A stretch of DNA of 64,000 bases from Aquatica leii (lineage: Eukaryota > Arthropoda > Insecta > Coleoptera > Lampyridae). Positions within the stretch are counted from its first letter, which is position 1. Every line of letters starts with the position of its first letter. The translations under genes and the position numbers were made by a program. The notes beneath the pieces were generated by a model. It was not told where the DNA came from. It did not search any database and was given only the letters and a program-made list of their open reading frames with translations. Shown here piece after piece: positions 12,300 through 22,330 of the stretch. The DNA is taken from assembly GCA_035610365.1 (NCBI GenBank), contig CM069432.1:72234520-72298519 (forward strand), read 5' to 3'.

Positions 12300-13330
12300 A
12301 GTTATTTTTTTCTGTCAACGTTAATTTTCAAATGTTTATAAAGTACACTGTATTTAGAGAGAACACATTTTTTTAAATCGTCCTCTTGTACATTTTGTTT
12401 TAAAGTTTTAATAATTTTTTGAATTACTAATTTATTTACTACTTGCCTGTACCATACTTCTTTATATCCTACGTTAACTAAAAAATTGTGTAACTGCAAG
12501 CACTAATTTAATTTTTGTTTGTTAGTAAGCAGCATATACAATATTTTTAAACGATTATGAAGCTGTTTTGTAAAACAATTATCTTCCATACTTAACACTT
12601 TCTTTTACCAATTTAATACGCCATTCCAAAAAATGATTGCTATATATGGTTGTTGGCTGTTTCCAAACGAATGATTTAGAGCACTTTTAGGTCATTGTAG
12701 TAAGCTTTTTAAGCAACGTAGTTGGCATTTCTCTATTTGGTGAACTTTGTTTAAACCTCATACTTCTGATTCATATAAAGTTGTTGCATTAATAATCGTT
12801 CTAAGAAGTGATTTCATCCCATCCATTTGATTTACTTTTAAAAAGAATTGTTTTTACTTTTTCTATTGCTATTACAGTTTTTTTAAAACTGTCTTTAGCT
12901 GCTATTTTAAACAACGCAGATAAAAAAAATTGTTACTCCTAAGTATTTAAACGTTTTGACTACTTCTAATTCAGTATTTTTATATAAGAACGGATTTTCT
13001 CTAGGTGTTTTACCTTTACGAAATTAAACAATATTAAAAATTTTTGTTATTGTAGTTTTTAAAGATTGTACGTTTTTTTCTTACATCTATGGGAGTGTCG
13101 TATAAAATGACAATATCATCAGCATAAGCTAAAATAAATAATAAATAATAAAAATAAATAATAGATTCTTTTTCCCGTTTATGTTTAGTCCAGTTGCTCC
13201 TTTGTCTCAAAAATAGTTTTCTAACTCTTTTTAGTATAATGCAAATAACAGTAGGCTTAGGATGTCACAAGTTCATACAAGAACAACACGTCTGTAATAT
13301 GAACTATAAAAAAACCGTGCATTTAAACAA
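12300..13330 (-). pseudogene. Non-LTR retrotransposon reverse transcriptase, C-terminal part
   Basis: Read on the minus strand from 13330 downward, the pieces follow the late part of a LINE-type reverse transcriptase. They are a degenerate DILSLLLFALY (family G-D-x-L-S-P-L-L-F-x-L-Y), DKGATGLNINGK, LAYADDIVILYDTP with the catalytic YADD box near 13125-13105, FRKGKTPREN, FLYKNTELEVVKTFKYLGVT, and a decayed thumb. The tail (12499-12302) is an open 65-residue segment with FLVNVGYKEVWYRQ. Many stops and frameshifts are present. The endonuclease and ORF1 are absent. The clade (Jockey/CR1/R1-like) cannot be fixed by eye. Confidence 0.75.
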
Positions 13331-13382
13331 CAATTTAGCTTTGTGTTATACGTGATGCTGATGTGAAATTCATACTGGCTCA

Positions 13383-13980
13383 GTGTGTAGAAAACTTTTT
13401 AAGTGTTTACTTAAATTATCTAAACTATTTATAAATTTCGACGAGTCAACACTACTAGGAAACAAAGAATTACTTTTAGCTTACATGAGATTTGTAAAAG
13501 AAGAAAAATTTCTCTATAAATCGTTATGTGCTAAATGTTTAGAAACTTATATAAAAGGTGAAGCCTTATTTACTAAATTAAAAAAAAAATTTGATGTAAA
13601 AGCTATACCTTTGACTAATATCATCTTCGTTGCTACTGACGGTGCTCCGGCAATGGTAGGACGACGCCGAGGCTTTCTGGCATGCTTTAAACAAGCTATA
13701 CTAAATGTATTATTGGTACATTGTGTCATTTATTAACATCATTTAATTGTAAAAAACCTTAATGACATTATGTCATTAGAGCAGTTAATTAAATCAAAAG
13801 AAATGCTTTAAATCAGAGATTATTTGCTCAACTTTGTTTACAAAATGATGACTATAATTGTTTACAGAAGTACGTTGGTTATCTAAAAGTGTATGTTTGG
13901 ATAGTTTGTATTTGCTCTTTAATTTAGTGTTGGAATTTCTAGAGTAACAAGTATCAAATATCACAAAAATGCTGCAAAAT
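13383..13980 (+). pseudogene. hAT-like transposase fragment (ZBED5/SCAND3-like family)
   Basis: A 117-residue open segment contains FINFDESTLLGNKELLLAYM (family L-D-E-S-T-D, with a catalytic Asp/Glu region), then RFVKEEKFLYKSL and TNIIFVATDGAPAMVGRRRG (family T-D-G-A-P-A-M-x-G, holding the next catalytic Asp), then LLVHCVIY (family H-C-x-I-H). After a stop, further frames continue with HHLIVKNLNDIM, RLFAQLCLQND and EVRWLSKSVCLDSL. This is the order of hAT-type transposases. The C-terminal dimerisation domain is missing and the frame is broken at least three times. Confidence 0.75.
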
Positions 13981-15169
13981 AGAAATATAACTAATAAAAT
14001 TAGAGAAGTATTTCAAAAAACATTAAAAAAACAATACATACTTATTGCTAAAAAACAATCATACCACACAAATAAAATATTTTTAATTTGTAACGTGTTC
14101 CTGGCAACTAATTTCTAATAAAAATAAATTAAGAAAAAACAATTCATACACATAAAATTTTCTTTAAAAAACTACAAGCTTGCAAACAAAATTATTATTA
14201 AAAAAAAATTATTTAAACAGAATTAGAATTTGTGTTTAAAAAACTAATTTAAACTTACGTTTTAATGTTATTGTCATTTTTTCGTAAAAAAAAAACGTTT
14301 TAGTTTAATAAACTGCTTTGTTTTTAGAAAAATGATTGAAAACAATTTAGTATTTTTATGCAACTATATAGCAATAATTCAAGTACAAATAAACATTTTA
14401 GTATATATTTAAAATGTGTTTTATTTATATCCATCTATCATTTTGTAGAAACTAAAGCGGAAACTGCAAAAGTAATAAAAACTTTATAGGCCAAACGCGC
14501 AAAGTCTATATAAAAATGGTAAAATATGTGAATCAATTTTTATGTTAACACGCGTTTATAAACAATCAAAAAGAAAAACGGAAAATAATATAGATATGCT
14601 CTAAATAAAGTTTAATTGTTATCAAACATATTTATTAAATTTATTTAAATGTATTTAAAAAACTTACATATAGTACATTATCTATTTTACTTGTCAATAT
14701 TATACTACTATTACATTTATTAAATTTAATAACAAAGAAAACTATGGATTGACAACGAATAACGAAGAAACGCAACGAAGACAATTATGCTATTTCAACT
14801 AGTTTTAGTACATAAACATTAATTGCTTAGAAACATTATTCTATGTATAGATTAATACATTAAACAAATAAGTCTTATTATATTTAATATGAGTTACAGT
14901 ATCAGCAATGAAATCATTTAAGTTTTAATTGATTGCTTTAGTTTAAAGATATTTTAACTGGTAAAATTTTAGTTTTAATAAAATTTATAACTCTTTTAAT
15001 GTTTTCATAACTGCATGCATATTTACTAAAATTGACTACTGTTTGATATTTCTATTTGATTAACCTGTTTTTAATGTTAAATTAGTTTTTTTCTATAAAT
15101 CGTATTTTACCAATACTACTGAATAATTTAAGATTTATGTTTTCTGTATTTTAACTACCAATTTAATTT
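13981..15169. other. AT-rich stretch without recognisable gene
   Basis: Nothing recognised. Low-complexity A- and T-rich DNA between the hAT fragment and the Penelope-like fragment. Confidence 0.4.
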
Positions 15170-16070
15170 AACTAAGTAGGATGTTATACTGTTCTTCGCT
15201 AGAAGGGGCAAATAAACTATTCAAGCTTTTTTTTTGGTAATTAAAAAGAAACTTAGTGATATAGACTAAATCAATTAATTCTAATGATTCCAATATTTAT
15301 TTTTAAGTTCAACAATAAGATTTTTTGTTGGTGAATAAAGATGTAACATCAAAAAATATAGTATAGTAATTACAAGATAACACTTTTGGTTTTGTCAATT
15401 AGTTTATAATAGTTTTTTATGTTATGATGAAATATGTACGCGATTTTTTAGATTATATTAGATAACTGGTACGTGGGAACGCCTATTCTAAAAATAATTG
15501 TTCTAACCGAATGTTCATTTCTATGCATTTTAATTAAGCCATACAACTTTTGAAGTGTGCTAGTGTAAGGGACAAGTCTTTTATAAGTAATAAAGTCAAT
15601 GTGTCCATTGAGTTTGTTGTTTGTATTTTGATATTTGTTAGTAGGATTTACGTTAATTTTTTTGTAGATGTTATCGTCATTCATTAAAGTCAACATTTTT
15701 TCTTTGTATTCGTCTTTATGTGCAATAACTATAGCATTGACTTTGTCAGATTTCATAATAAGAATGTCCTTGTGTGTATTAATTTGTGTAGATGTCACTG
15801 TTAATTTAACCGTCTTGTGGTATCTGACATGTTTGTGTTTTGTTGTTTACGAAGTTAGTAATCTCATTGAGTATTGTTTTTAAATGTTTTTTTTTCCTCA
15901 TCATGATCATATGTGAATACGTCTTCCGTATGTTTAATTAAATTAATAATTGGTGCTTTATTATAATAGTTACACATGAATTTAGGGGATAGTGCTACAC
16001 AGTGAACCCTTTTGTCAGGCAACCGTACATCAGTCATATTATATATACAACCTTCTTTAGTAATATTAAA
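15170..16070 (-). pseudogene. Penelope-like element (PLE) reverse transcriptase, N-terminal part
   Basis: Read on the minus strand from 16070 downward, the pieces are VALSPKFMCNYYNKAPIIN (family L-S-L-G-P-K-F), TYDHDEEKKTFKN, then an open 116-residue segment (15798-15448). That segment has IMKSDKVNAIVIAHKDEY (family K-A-D-K-G-N-x-x-V-V-M-x-x-x-E-Y) and LYGLIKMHRNEHSVRTI (family L-Y-G-L-P-K-[IL]-H-K...R-P-I). Decayed frames then end in FFDVTSLFTN (family F-D-V-x-S-L-[FY]-T-N-[IV]-P), which holds the first catalytic Asp. The catalytic box and the GIY-YIG nuclease are missing, so the copy is truncated. The leader just upstream contains a hammerhead-like motif. Confidence 0.75.
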
Positions 16071-16093
16071 TTATTTTTAGGGTAAATGGTGTA

Positions 16094-16160
16094 TTATATA
16101 TTTAGAAATATAATTGCTAGCTTTCGAACTTTATCCAAGTTCTTCGTCAGGCAAAAATTT
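16094..16160 (-). ncRNA. Hammerhead ribozyme-like motif in PLE leader
   Basis: On the minus strand the sequence has the hammerhead core CUGACGA, a perfect 6 bp stem II (GAACTT with AAGTTC around a short loop), then GAA, then AGCU followed by A at the expected cleavage position. Outside the core, TTGC pairs with GCAA as a 4 bp stem I. Helix III would be only the palindrome AGCU. One extra nucleotide lies between the conserved GA and stem II. Type-I hammerheads in the terminal repeats of PLEs are known, and this one lies directly 5' of a PLE reading frame. Activity is untested. Confidence 0.55.
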
Positions 16161-16483
16161 TAGTAATATTTAAATTACAGTTTTGTTGTGCGTACAGATT
16201 CTGAAATTCATTTTTTAGTTTGTTTTTATCACTTAATGAAATATATCTTTGTTTATTATCAAATATTTTAAGAAAAATCTAAAAGTTTATTTGGCCTTAT
16301 ATAAGTTGACTTTTAGACAATTTATTTATAATTTTTGTATGGTTATGTATCTGCCAATATGTTACATTGATTTCAATATTGATAATCAATTTATTTAAAA
16401 CTAATCATTAATATATCTAACTTATTAATTAAAAAAATATATGTTTTAACGTTTGTCCTCTTTCTTTTTAAGTTATTGAGTGA

Positions 16484-16740
<257 letters not shown>

Positions 16741-17500
16741 AAGGTTAAATAGGCAAGAACAATTATTTAAATTAGTTAATATGTTGTCCTTCCGCTGCAA
16801 TACACGTGTTAACTATTTAAACTTTGGAAATCATTACAAAGCTTATCAATGGCCTCTCTCTTTAATACTGAAATGTATACATCAACTTTTATACGATGCA
16901 ACATTGTTTCCACAAAAGTGGATTTTAATTTAAGTTATGCTTTGTACGTCATAGTATTCGTTTTTCTTAGAACGATTCCACTGTTTTGAAAATAATTCAA
17001 TCTTAATTGATCGATCTTTAAACAATTCTAGTTATTCAAAAAATATTCGGTTTTAATAAATCAGTTTTTAGACGGTTGCTGATTATGGGAAAAAAATTGC
17101 AAGTACTGAAACGGTTTAAAACTGATTGTGAAAAATCGGAACTCTTTCAATTTATCCACTGTCAGTTACATGTAAATGATATAAAAATGGAACTAACACG
17201 AAACAACGTAATGAAACAATTGTTTTAATTTTGTGACTGTAACAGTTTCAATCCGTGTGTACTGGGTTACATAACGAGTATGGAAAGTGAGTGATATGCA
17301 AGTAAAAATTTCGGAAATTTCACGAGCAAACGATAGACACTTTTCAGCGAGTTTTATACAGTATTTTTCTTACGAAAACAGTAACTTATTTTAAAATTAT
17401 TATATTTTTATTAATCGTTAAAATTAATAGTCAAATTATTAAATTAAAAATTATTGAAAATGGGGGTTTTTAAAGAATTGGTGTTGTCTGATGTTGATAT
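16741..17500. other. Unassigned stretch with weak short repeats
   Basis: No coding match. Loosely repeated motifs such as ATTCCACTGTTTTGAAA and AATCAGTTTTTAGACGG occur between 16965 and 17160, and a segment ending GTGTGTACTGGG lies near 17260. This may be another non-autonomous element inserted at the point where the Rab7 copy stops, but I could not define its ends. Confidence 0.3.
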
Positions 17501-17519
17501 TAAATGTTAGATTCTGAAA

Positions 17520-18130
17520 GCATAGAATCGATTATTGCTGGTTTATGATGAATCAGTGATCGCACTGAAAATTTTATCTGCAATTTGCATTTTATTGTTA
17601 ACCGGTTCTTCAATATATTCTTCGGCGATAGCAGTAAACTTCCATCCACTATGGCGCTTAAGAGTAATGATGTCTTTACCTGCGTCAACAAGAATGGTAG
17701 CCGAAGACCGTCAAAAACAATGTCCTATGTATAGTTCTGGATTTTGAAGGTTTAATTAAATGGTTATTTGTTTTGAAATAGTGCCAAGTTTGTTTATACT
17801 TACTGGTTGTCTTGTACAATTTTTATTTTGTAATTTAAAAAAAGCAAGACTTCTTTATATTTGGTAGTCTAAGTGCCGCATATTTCTGAAAAATATTGTA
17901 AAATTCACCGGTACTTTTGAAGGAGCGCGGTTTCATTGTTTTATTGTTTGGTATTTTAATCAAAGCAGCAGATTTCAGATATTCCATATCATTAATTGTT
18001 AGCTATTGTAACTCCTGTTGGTTTGCGACATACGCCAGTCATATCAACAATCAATGCAATTTTTGTAAAGAGGTATTTGTCGTCTGGAGGATAAATCGAT
18101 TAATTTCCTCTGCACAGAGAGAAATGCTGT
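17520..18130 (-). pseudogene. Crypton-type tyrosine recombinase remnant
   Basis: Read on the minus strand from 18130 downward, pieces in changing frames follow a Crypton recombinase: AEEINRF, PPDDKYLFTKIALIVDMTGVC (start of the catalytic domain, family ...A-L-I-x-G-x-x-G-A-C-R-R-x-E), IKIPNNKTMKPRSF, EFYNIFQKYAALR, and FLTVFG-type debris where the H-x-x-R motif should lie. Then comes ILVDAGKDIITLKRHSGWKF followed by TAIAEEYIEE, which includes the L-K-R-H-x-G-W motif and the Tyr nucleophile position. The Tyr is present, but the H-x-x-R box is destroyed by a frameshift and there are several stops. Cryptons use this enzyme to move as circles. Confidence 0.7.
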
Positions 18131-18686
18131 ATAACAATTTTGCACAAGATTGTGCATAAGTGTATTGTTGATGATATTACTACAATTGTTTATATTTATA
18201 CCATAGGCTTGCACGCTTGTATTCAATACGTTTGGATAAATAAGTTATGAAGTTTAACTAGACAAATTGTTTGAAAAATATTATAAACTTTAGTATGTCT
18301 TGTATTCGACAACAATGTGCTAGTATTTTGCACAATTTTTTTTAGTTTCTCGTACAGCTTTGATAATATATATTACAATAAGATTATGCAATTCTTTTAA
18401 ACTCGGAATAAAGAAAAAAATTGAACGAACTGTAGAATATCAGTAATTTTTTATGGTGAACGTTCCCTCTCCCGGAAAATATGTGAACTAACTTTAAAAA
18501 TTTGAAGCGATAAATGTTTCAACCAATCACAATTATGAAGTACCGTCCGCTTGAAAAAATGTTTACAATCAAAATTCCTTGATTGCGTTGGGTTTGTTTA
18601 CATCTTTATCTGCTGTTTTCTGAAAAATTCGTAGTTATTCAGTTAGTTTTTGTCAAGACTTTTTGAAACGCTGTTATTTAAACAAG

Positions 18687-18846
18687 GTAAGTGTATTTAT
18701 AACATTTTTTAAGTATAACCTTTGTAGCATATAACCTAATTCATTACTTTAAAACTGTATTTAATTCCAGTGTTAATTTAATTCTACGAACAACAGCTAA
18801 TTTCTGATGGAGATTTTTACATTACTTACTTTCTGTATTGTTTCAG
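18687..18846 (+). other. Putative 5' UTR intron of the IS630-like transposase
   Basis: AAG followed by GTAAGTG is a strong donor at 18687, and a pyrimidine-rich run ending TTGTTTCAG is a good acceptor at 18846, only 15 bases before the ATG at 18862. An alternative acceptor (AATTCCAG) ends at 18770. Inferred from splice consensus only. Confidence 0.4.
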
Positions 18847-18861
18847 CTGTTATTTATCAAC

Positions 18862-19079
18862 ATGAAATCAAAATCGAAGAAAACCATTCATTTCGAAGCA
18901 AGAAACTAAAGACGTTGTGAAGTTTTTCGATAAATTCTCCCTTTAGAAAAGGCAACCAAACTAGCTGCTGTAGCAACGGGCAAATCAACCACAATTATAA
19001 AAAAAATCTGGAGTGAATCGATAACAAGAAGTAATGGAATTTTAAGATATCCCTCGAAGAAAAAAATTAGTATATAAAA
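18862..19079 (+). pseudogene. IS630-like transposase, N-terminal DNA-binding part
   Basis: The frame starts MKSKSKKTIHFEARN, meets an early stop, and continues in other frames with LEKATKLAAVATGKSTTIIKK and RYPSKKK. Families of arthropod IS630-like transposases begin with such a helix-turn-helix segment (pattern ...L-x-K-A-x-x-R-A-A-x-A-T-G-x-S-x-x-T-I-x-R-I... then a basic P-G-K-K-R linker). No catalytic domain follows, so this is an internally deleted or truncated copy. It may belong to the same broad family as the catalytic half at 8385-8890. Confidence 0.55.
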
Positions 19080-19601
19080 TAAGTATACCATTTAAATATA
19101 AATAAATAATGCTCTTAAGATTTGTAACGTTTTATTGACAATTTACCCAATATATGTTATTTTTAAGTAAATACCATTTAACCAAGATGCATAAAGTTGT
19201 ACAATAAAAAGCTAAACGAAATAATAATAATTTGCACAATATTGTGCAAAATTAACTAAAGAGAATATGGATCTAGATAACGTAACGCTATTAGACATCT
19301 AACATACCATTGGGTAAAAATACTTCAAGCATAGTTTTAAAAAAGTATCACAACATTGTGCAAAACTTTACTATCCGTTTTAGATCAGTTTTTAAACAAA
19401 TTGTGATACGGTGCAATCAATTTGAAATATAAAAATTGTTTATATATAATGAAAAAAAACTGTACAATTTAATCTACACAAATGAATGCAGTAAAACTGC
19501 ACAAATTGGTCTTGTCACTTTTTCAGTCCCAATTTGTGTACTTTTGATTAACAATTGTAGATAAAATATACAAAGATTTCTGTGTGATGTTAAAGTTTTT
19601 G

Positions 19602-20151
19602 AATAAAAGGGTTCAAATCTTAAGTCTTGACAACCATATTAACATTTATTTTATTTTCTTTGTTCTAATTAATTGGCGACATGTTTCGGCTTGTAAAAAC
19701 AATTAAGCCATCTTCAGGCGTAGTAAAACTAGGTAAAAAACGTAATTACAAAACATTCAATTGATTAAAATTTACAAAAAATTATAAAAATTTAAATTAT
19801 GATAAATAACTTTAAACTTACTTGAATTAAGTAGTACATTTATCTAGTGTCAGGTAAGAATTATTGATTAACACGTTAAACAAGAACACTTCTTAACGAA
19901 AAGAGTGCACATAATTAATGAATAAAGTAAAATTATTACATGTTAACGTACAGACACACAAACAAAATGTGATATATAAAATACCTCTAAATATGACCCT
20001 GACCTAAGTATCGATATATAATAATGTATTAAATTTTTAACAAAATTCGAACGTTAAAATTATGACCAAAATACTAAAAAACCTACACTGTAAAAAACCA
20101 AAAACAACGAACTAACAGATCACAGGGCTACAGAGTTTGGCTAAAATTAAT
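19602..20151 (-). repeat. Left inverted arm of the foldback PLE
   Basis: Inverted copy of the right arm (20276-20413 plus 21296-21709). Differences are few, for example one base in the stem II region of the hammerhead-like motif and one near 20000. The near identity suggests a young insertion, or copying of one arm from the other. Confidence 0.85.
19674..19720 (-). ncRNA. Hammerhead ribozyme-like motif (left arm)
   Basis: On the minus strand: CUGAAGA, one extra U, stem II GGCUU with AAGCC around a 12-base loop, GAA, then ACAUGU followed by C at the cleavage position. GC upstream of the core pairs with GC after the cleavage site as the start of stem I. Helix III would be the 6-base palindrome ACAUGU. 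The extra base beside stem II departs from the textbook motif. Confidence 0.5.
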
Positions 20152-20280
20152 CCTGTTATTAATAACCGTTTCAATCTTGACATACTAGAAGTTATTTATA
20201 TTAAATTAAACAACAGTAATAACAATTTGATTAACGATCAGATTAATCACAATATTATTGACTTAAAACTTAATTATTAA
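20152..20280 (+). pseudogene. C-terminal end of a PLE protein (GIY-YIG region tail)
   Basis: The spacer between the arms is open in one frame and ends at a TAA at 20278-20280. It includes NRFNLDILEVIYIKLNNSNN followed by a short acidic/Asn-rich tail. PLE proteins of the GIY-YIG-containing group end with a similar segment (...L-E-x-[LI]-Y-I-[RK]-x-x-x-P-x-L-N...). Only about 40 residues remain; the catalytic GIY-YIG motif and the reverse transcriptase are absent. It fixes the orientation of the right arm as the true 3' region of the element. Confidence 0.55.
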
Positions 20281-20413
20281 TTTTAGCCAAACTCTGTAGC
20301 CCTGTGATCTGTTAGTTCGTTGTTTTTGGTTTTTTACAGTGTATGTTTTTTAGTAATTTGGTCATAATTTTAACGTTCGAATTTTGTTAAAAATTTAATA
20401 CATTATTATATAT

Positions 20414-21287
20414 CATTGAGTTATTATAAAAGGAGATAGCATAAAGCATCTAGTTTCTATGTACAAAGTGGAACCACTAGGCGTGGCTTAGTCTACTATC
20501 AAGATGGATACTTTGCCAGGCCCGGATTACATAAAAATTAAAGTTTTAACATTAATCGCACCTTGTAAATTTTTTATCAGTTTATATGTTAGTATACAAA
20601 ATTAAAATAGTTTATCAAATTACTTGAATTTATGCTTAGAAAAAAACTGTAGCTGACATAATTACAATGTTGTATAATCATGATTATAAAGTTCAATACT
20701 GTAAATTTACTACGAAAATTATTTAACTGGAACTTTGTGGATCTACGCAATTAAGCAATATGTACTTTAATTTTTTTTATCAATTTTATTAGTCTAAAGC
20801 AAGCAAAGAAAAACTTTTTTAGATTATAGCTAATATAGTAAAAAAAATTTTAAAACTTGTTAATGATATGCAACAAATCAAATAGATTATTTTAAAAAAC
20901 AGAATCTAAAATTTAAGTTTTATTAAAATTGATTCTTAACAACCAAATTTTAAAAAAAGTAAATTGGGGTATTAATGTACAAATTTCTTTAATACTAGTC
21001 TGCTTATATTGCGTACATACCTGCGAAATGTAATTCCCAATAATACCTTCTTATTTATACCTTTTCCACTATTACAGCTACATAAAACACACAAAATCAT
21101 CATGTTTTAAATGTTTATAATTAAAAACTAAAAAAACATATAAACAAACACAAAAAAATACTATAAACGTTGAAAAAAGGCAACTACTGACATTTGACGT
21201 TAGAATGACATAAGTCTATCATCAATATGGCGGTAGTGGTGTCGTTTTAGAATAGAAAACACGGCCTCCCTATATTATAACTCAATG
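20414..21287. mobile_element. Nested 874 bp TIR element with 8-bp target duplication
   Basis: The ends are CATTGAGTTATTATAAAAGG (left) and, on the other strand, CATTGAGTTATAATATAGGG (right). The flanks carry a perfect direct duplication TTATATAT at 20406-20413 and 21288-21295. The uninterrupted target is preserved in the opposite PLE arm (near 20028), which proves the insertion and the duplication length. Internally there is no coding capacity; both ends carry ATCAAGATGG or ATCAATATGG-like motifs. An 8-bp duplication with ends starting CA fits hAT or P superfamily MITEs, but the family is not recognised. Confidence 0.85.
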
Positions 21288-21587
21288 TTATATATCGATA
21301 CTTAGGTCAGGGTCATATTTTGAGGTATTTTATATATCACATTTTGTTTGTGTGTCTGTACGTTAACATGTAATAATTTTACTTTATTCATTAATTATGT
21401 GCACTCTTTTCGTTAAGAAGTGTTCTTGTTTAACGTGTTAATCAATAATTCTTACCTGACACTAGATAAATGTACTACTTAATTCAAGTAAGTTTAAAGT
21501 TATTTATCATAATTTAAATTTTTATAATTTTTTGTAAATTTTAATCAATTGAATGTTTTGTAATTACGTTTTTTACCTAGTTTTACT

Positions 21588-21634
21588 ACGCCTGAAGATG
21601 GTTTAATTGTTTTTACAAGCCGAAACATGTCGCC
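21588..21634 (+). ncRNA. Hammerhead ribozyme-like motif (right arm)
   Basis: Same motif as the left arm but on the plus strand: CUGAAGA, extra U, stem II GGUUU with AAGCC (one G-U pair after a C to T change relative to the left arm), GAA, ACAUGU and C. The change keeps stem II pairable. Confidence 0.5.
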
Positions 21635-21719
21635 AATTAATTAGAACAAAGAAAATAAAATAAATGTTAATATGGTTGTTATGACTTAAGATTTGAACCC
21701 TTTTATTAAACTTCAACCA

Positions 21720-22330
21720 TACTCGATGGATCCATTTTTTAAATTAAAGTTTTTGACTTTTTCGGTTTGTAGCCGTCTGAATAACGTTTCCGTAGTGCTC
21801 TTAATTTCAAATACTTTGTTATTTCAACGTCATGATGAACACAAGTCGTATTAGAGTACTACGTTCACAAAAAAATGGGTTTGAGTTTTTGAGATAACCC
21901 TTCAATGTAAGCTATCAGTACATTTTCAGAAAAAGACGATTTTGCGTCGTAGGAAAAGAATGTTAAGTCTAATATATTATTGTTATTTAAATGTTTATTA
22001 AATCGTTTACAAAATTGTAGGCGCTGCAAAGAGTCACGATAACTTAATTTGTGATAAACCGTAAACTTGTACAAAAGTCATTTTGAATGCTTTAGTATAA
22101 AAATCAAACCTAAAATTACTATATTCTTGCTGCCGCAGATAATTTTGCAACCTATTTACTAAGACTTTATTTCATGCGATTGCGAATGCCTTTGACAACA
22201 GATGCAGTGGGTACTGTAAGCCATTCTGTAGATTTTCTCTTGCAAATGCATTTCTTATTTAAAAATCGTTTAATCAAAACTTGTTTATGTTGTCGAATAG
22301 CATTGTAAGTGATTCTAAAACATGGTTGTT
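21720..22330 (-). pseudogene. Mariner/Tc1-like transposase remnant
   Basis: The best piece (22074-21865, minus) reads LSYRDSLQRLQFCKRFNKHL, then NNNILDLTFFSYDAKSSFSE. This resembles the segment before and at the first catalytic Asp of insect mariner/Tc1-like transposases (pattern R-x-x-F-C-x-W/F-...-N-x-x-[IF]-L-D-x-x-[FL]-F-[ST]-D-E-[AC]-x-F). Here the D-E pair is changed to Y-D. Upstream frames to 22330 look like a decayed helix-turn-helix part. Downstream frames to 21720 are not alignable by eye. Family assignment is tentative. Confidence 0.45.

Larger units (their letters stand above)
18131..19510 (+). mobile_element. Possible IS630-like element with palindromic flanking motifs
   Basis: This stretch holds the N-terminal piece of an IS630-like transposase (18862-19079) with recurring motifs on both sides. 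A palindrome TTTTGCACAAGATTGTGCAT lies near 18136, a half-site TTTTGCACAATTTT near 18326, a perfect palindrome TTTGCACAATATTGTGCAAA near 19231 and a half-site ATTGTGCAAAA near 19354. The distribution suggests repeated binding sites around the gene, but terminal repeats and target duplication were not found, so the element boundaries are a guess. The DDE domain is absent. Confidence 0.35.
19602..21709 (+). mobile_element. Foldback Penelope-like element (two inverted copies of the terminal region)
   Basis: The left arm 19602-20151 is an inverted copy of 20276-21709 once the nested insertion at 20414-21287 is removed. The arms match base for base over long runs, with only a handful of differences along about 550 bp. 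The outer ends read AATAAAAGGGTTCAAATC. Between the arms lies a 124 bp spacer holding the end of a PLE reading frame in plus orientation. This layout, a 5'-truncated PLE with an inverted second copy of its terminal region, is typical of the class. Each arm carries one hammerhead-like motif near its outer end. Confidence 0.75.
20276..21709 (+). repeat. Right inverted arm of the foldback PLE (with nested insertion)
   Basis: Reverse complement of the left arm, broken by the 874 bp element at 20414-21287. The arm continues after the duplicated 8-bp target and ends near 21709 (...CCCTTTTATT). Confidence 0.85.

Noticed and set aside
13547-13729. Minus-strand open frame, 60 codons
   Set aside because: Antisense shadow of the hAT transposase fragment, which has clear motifs on the plus strand.
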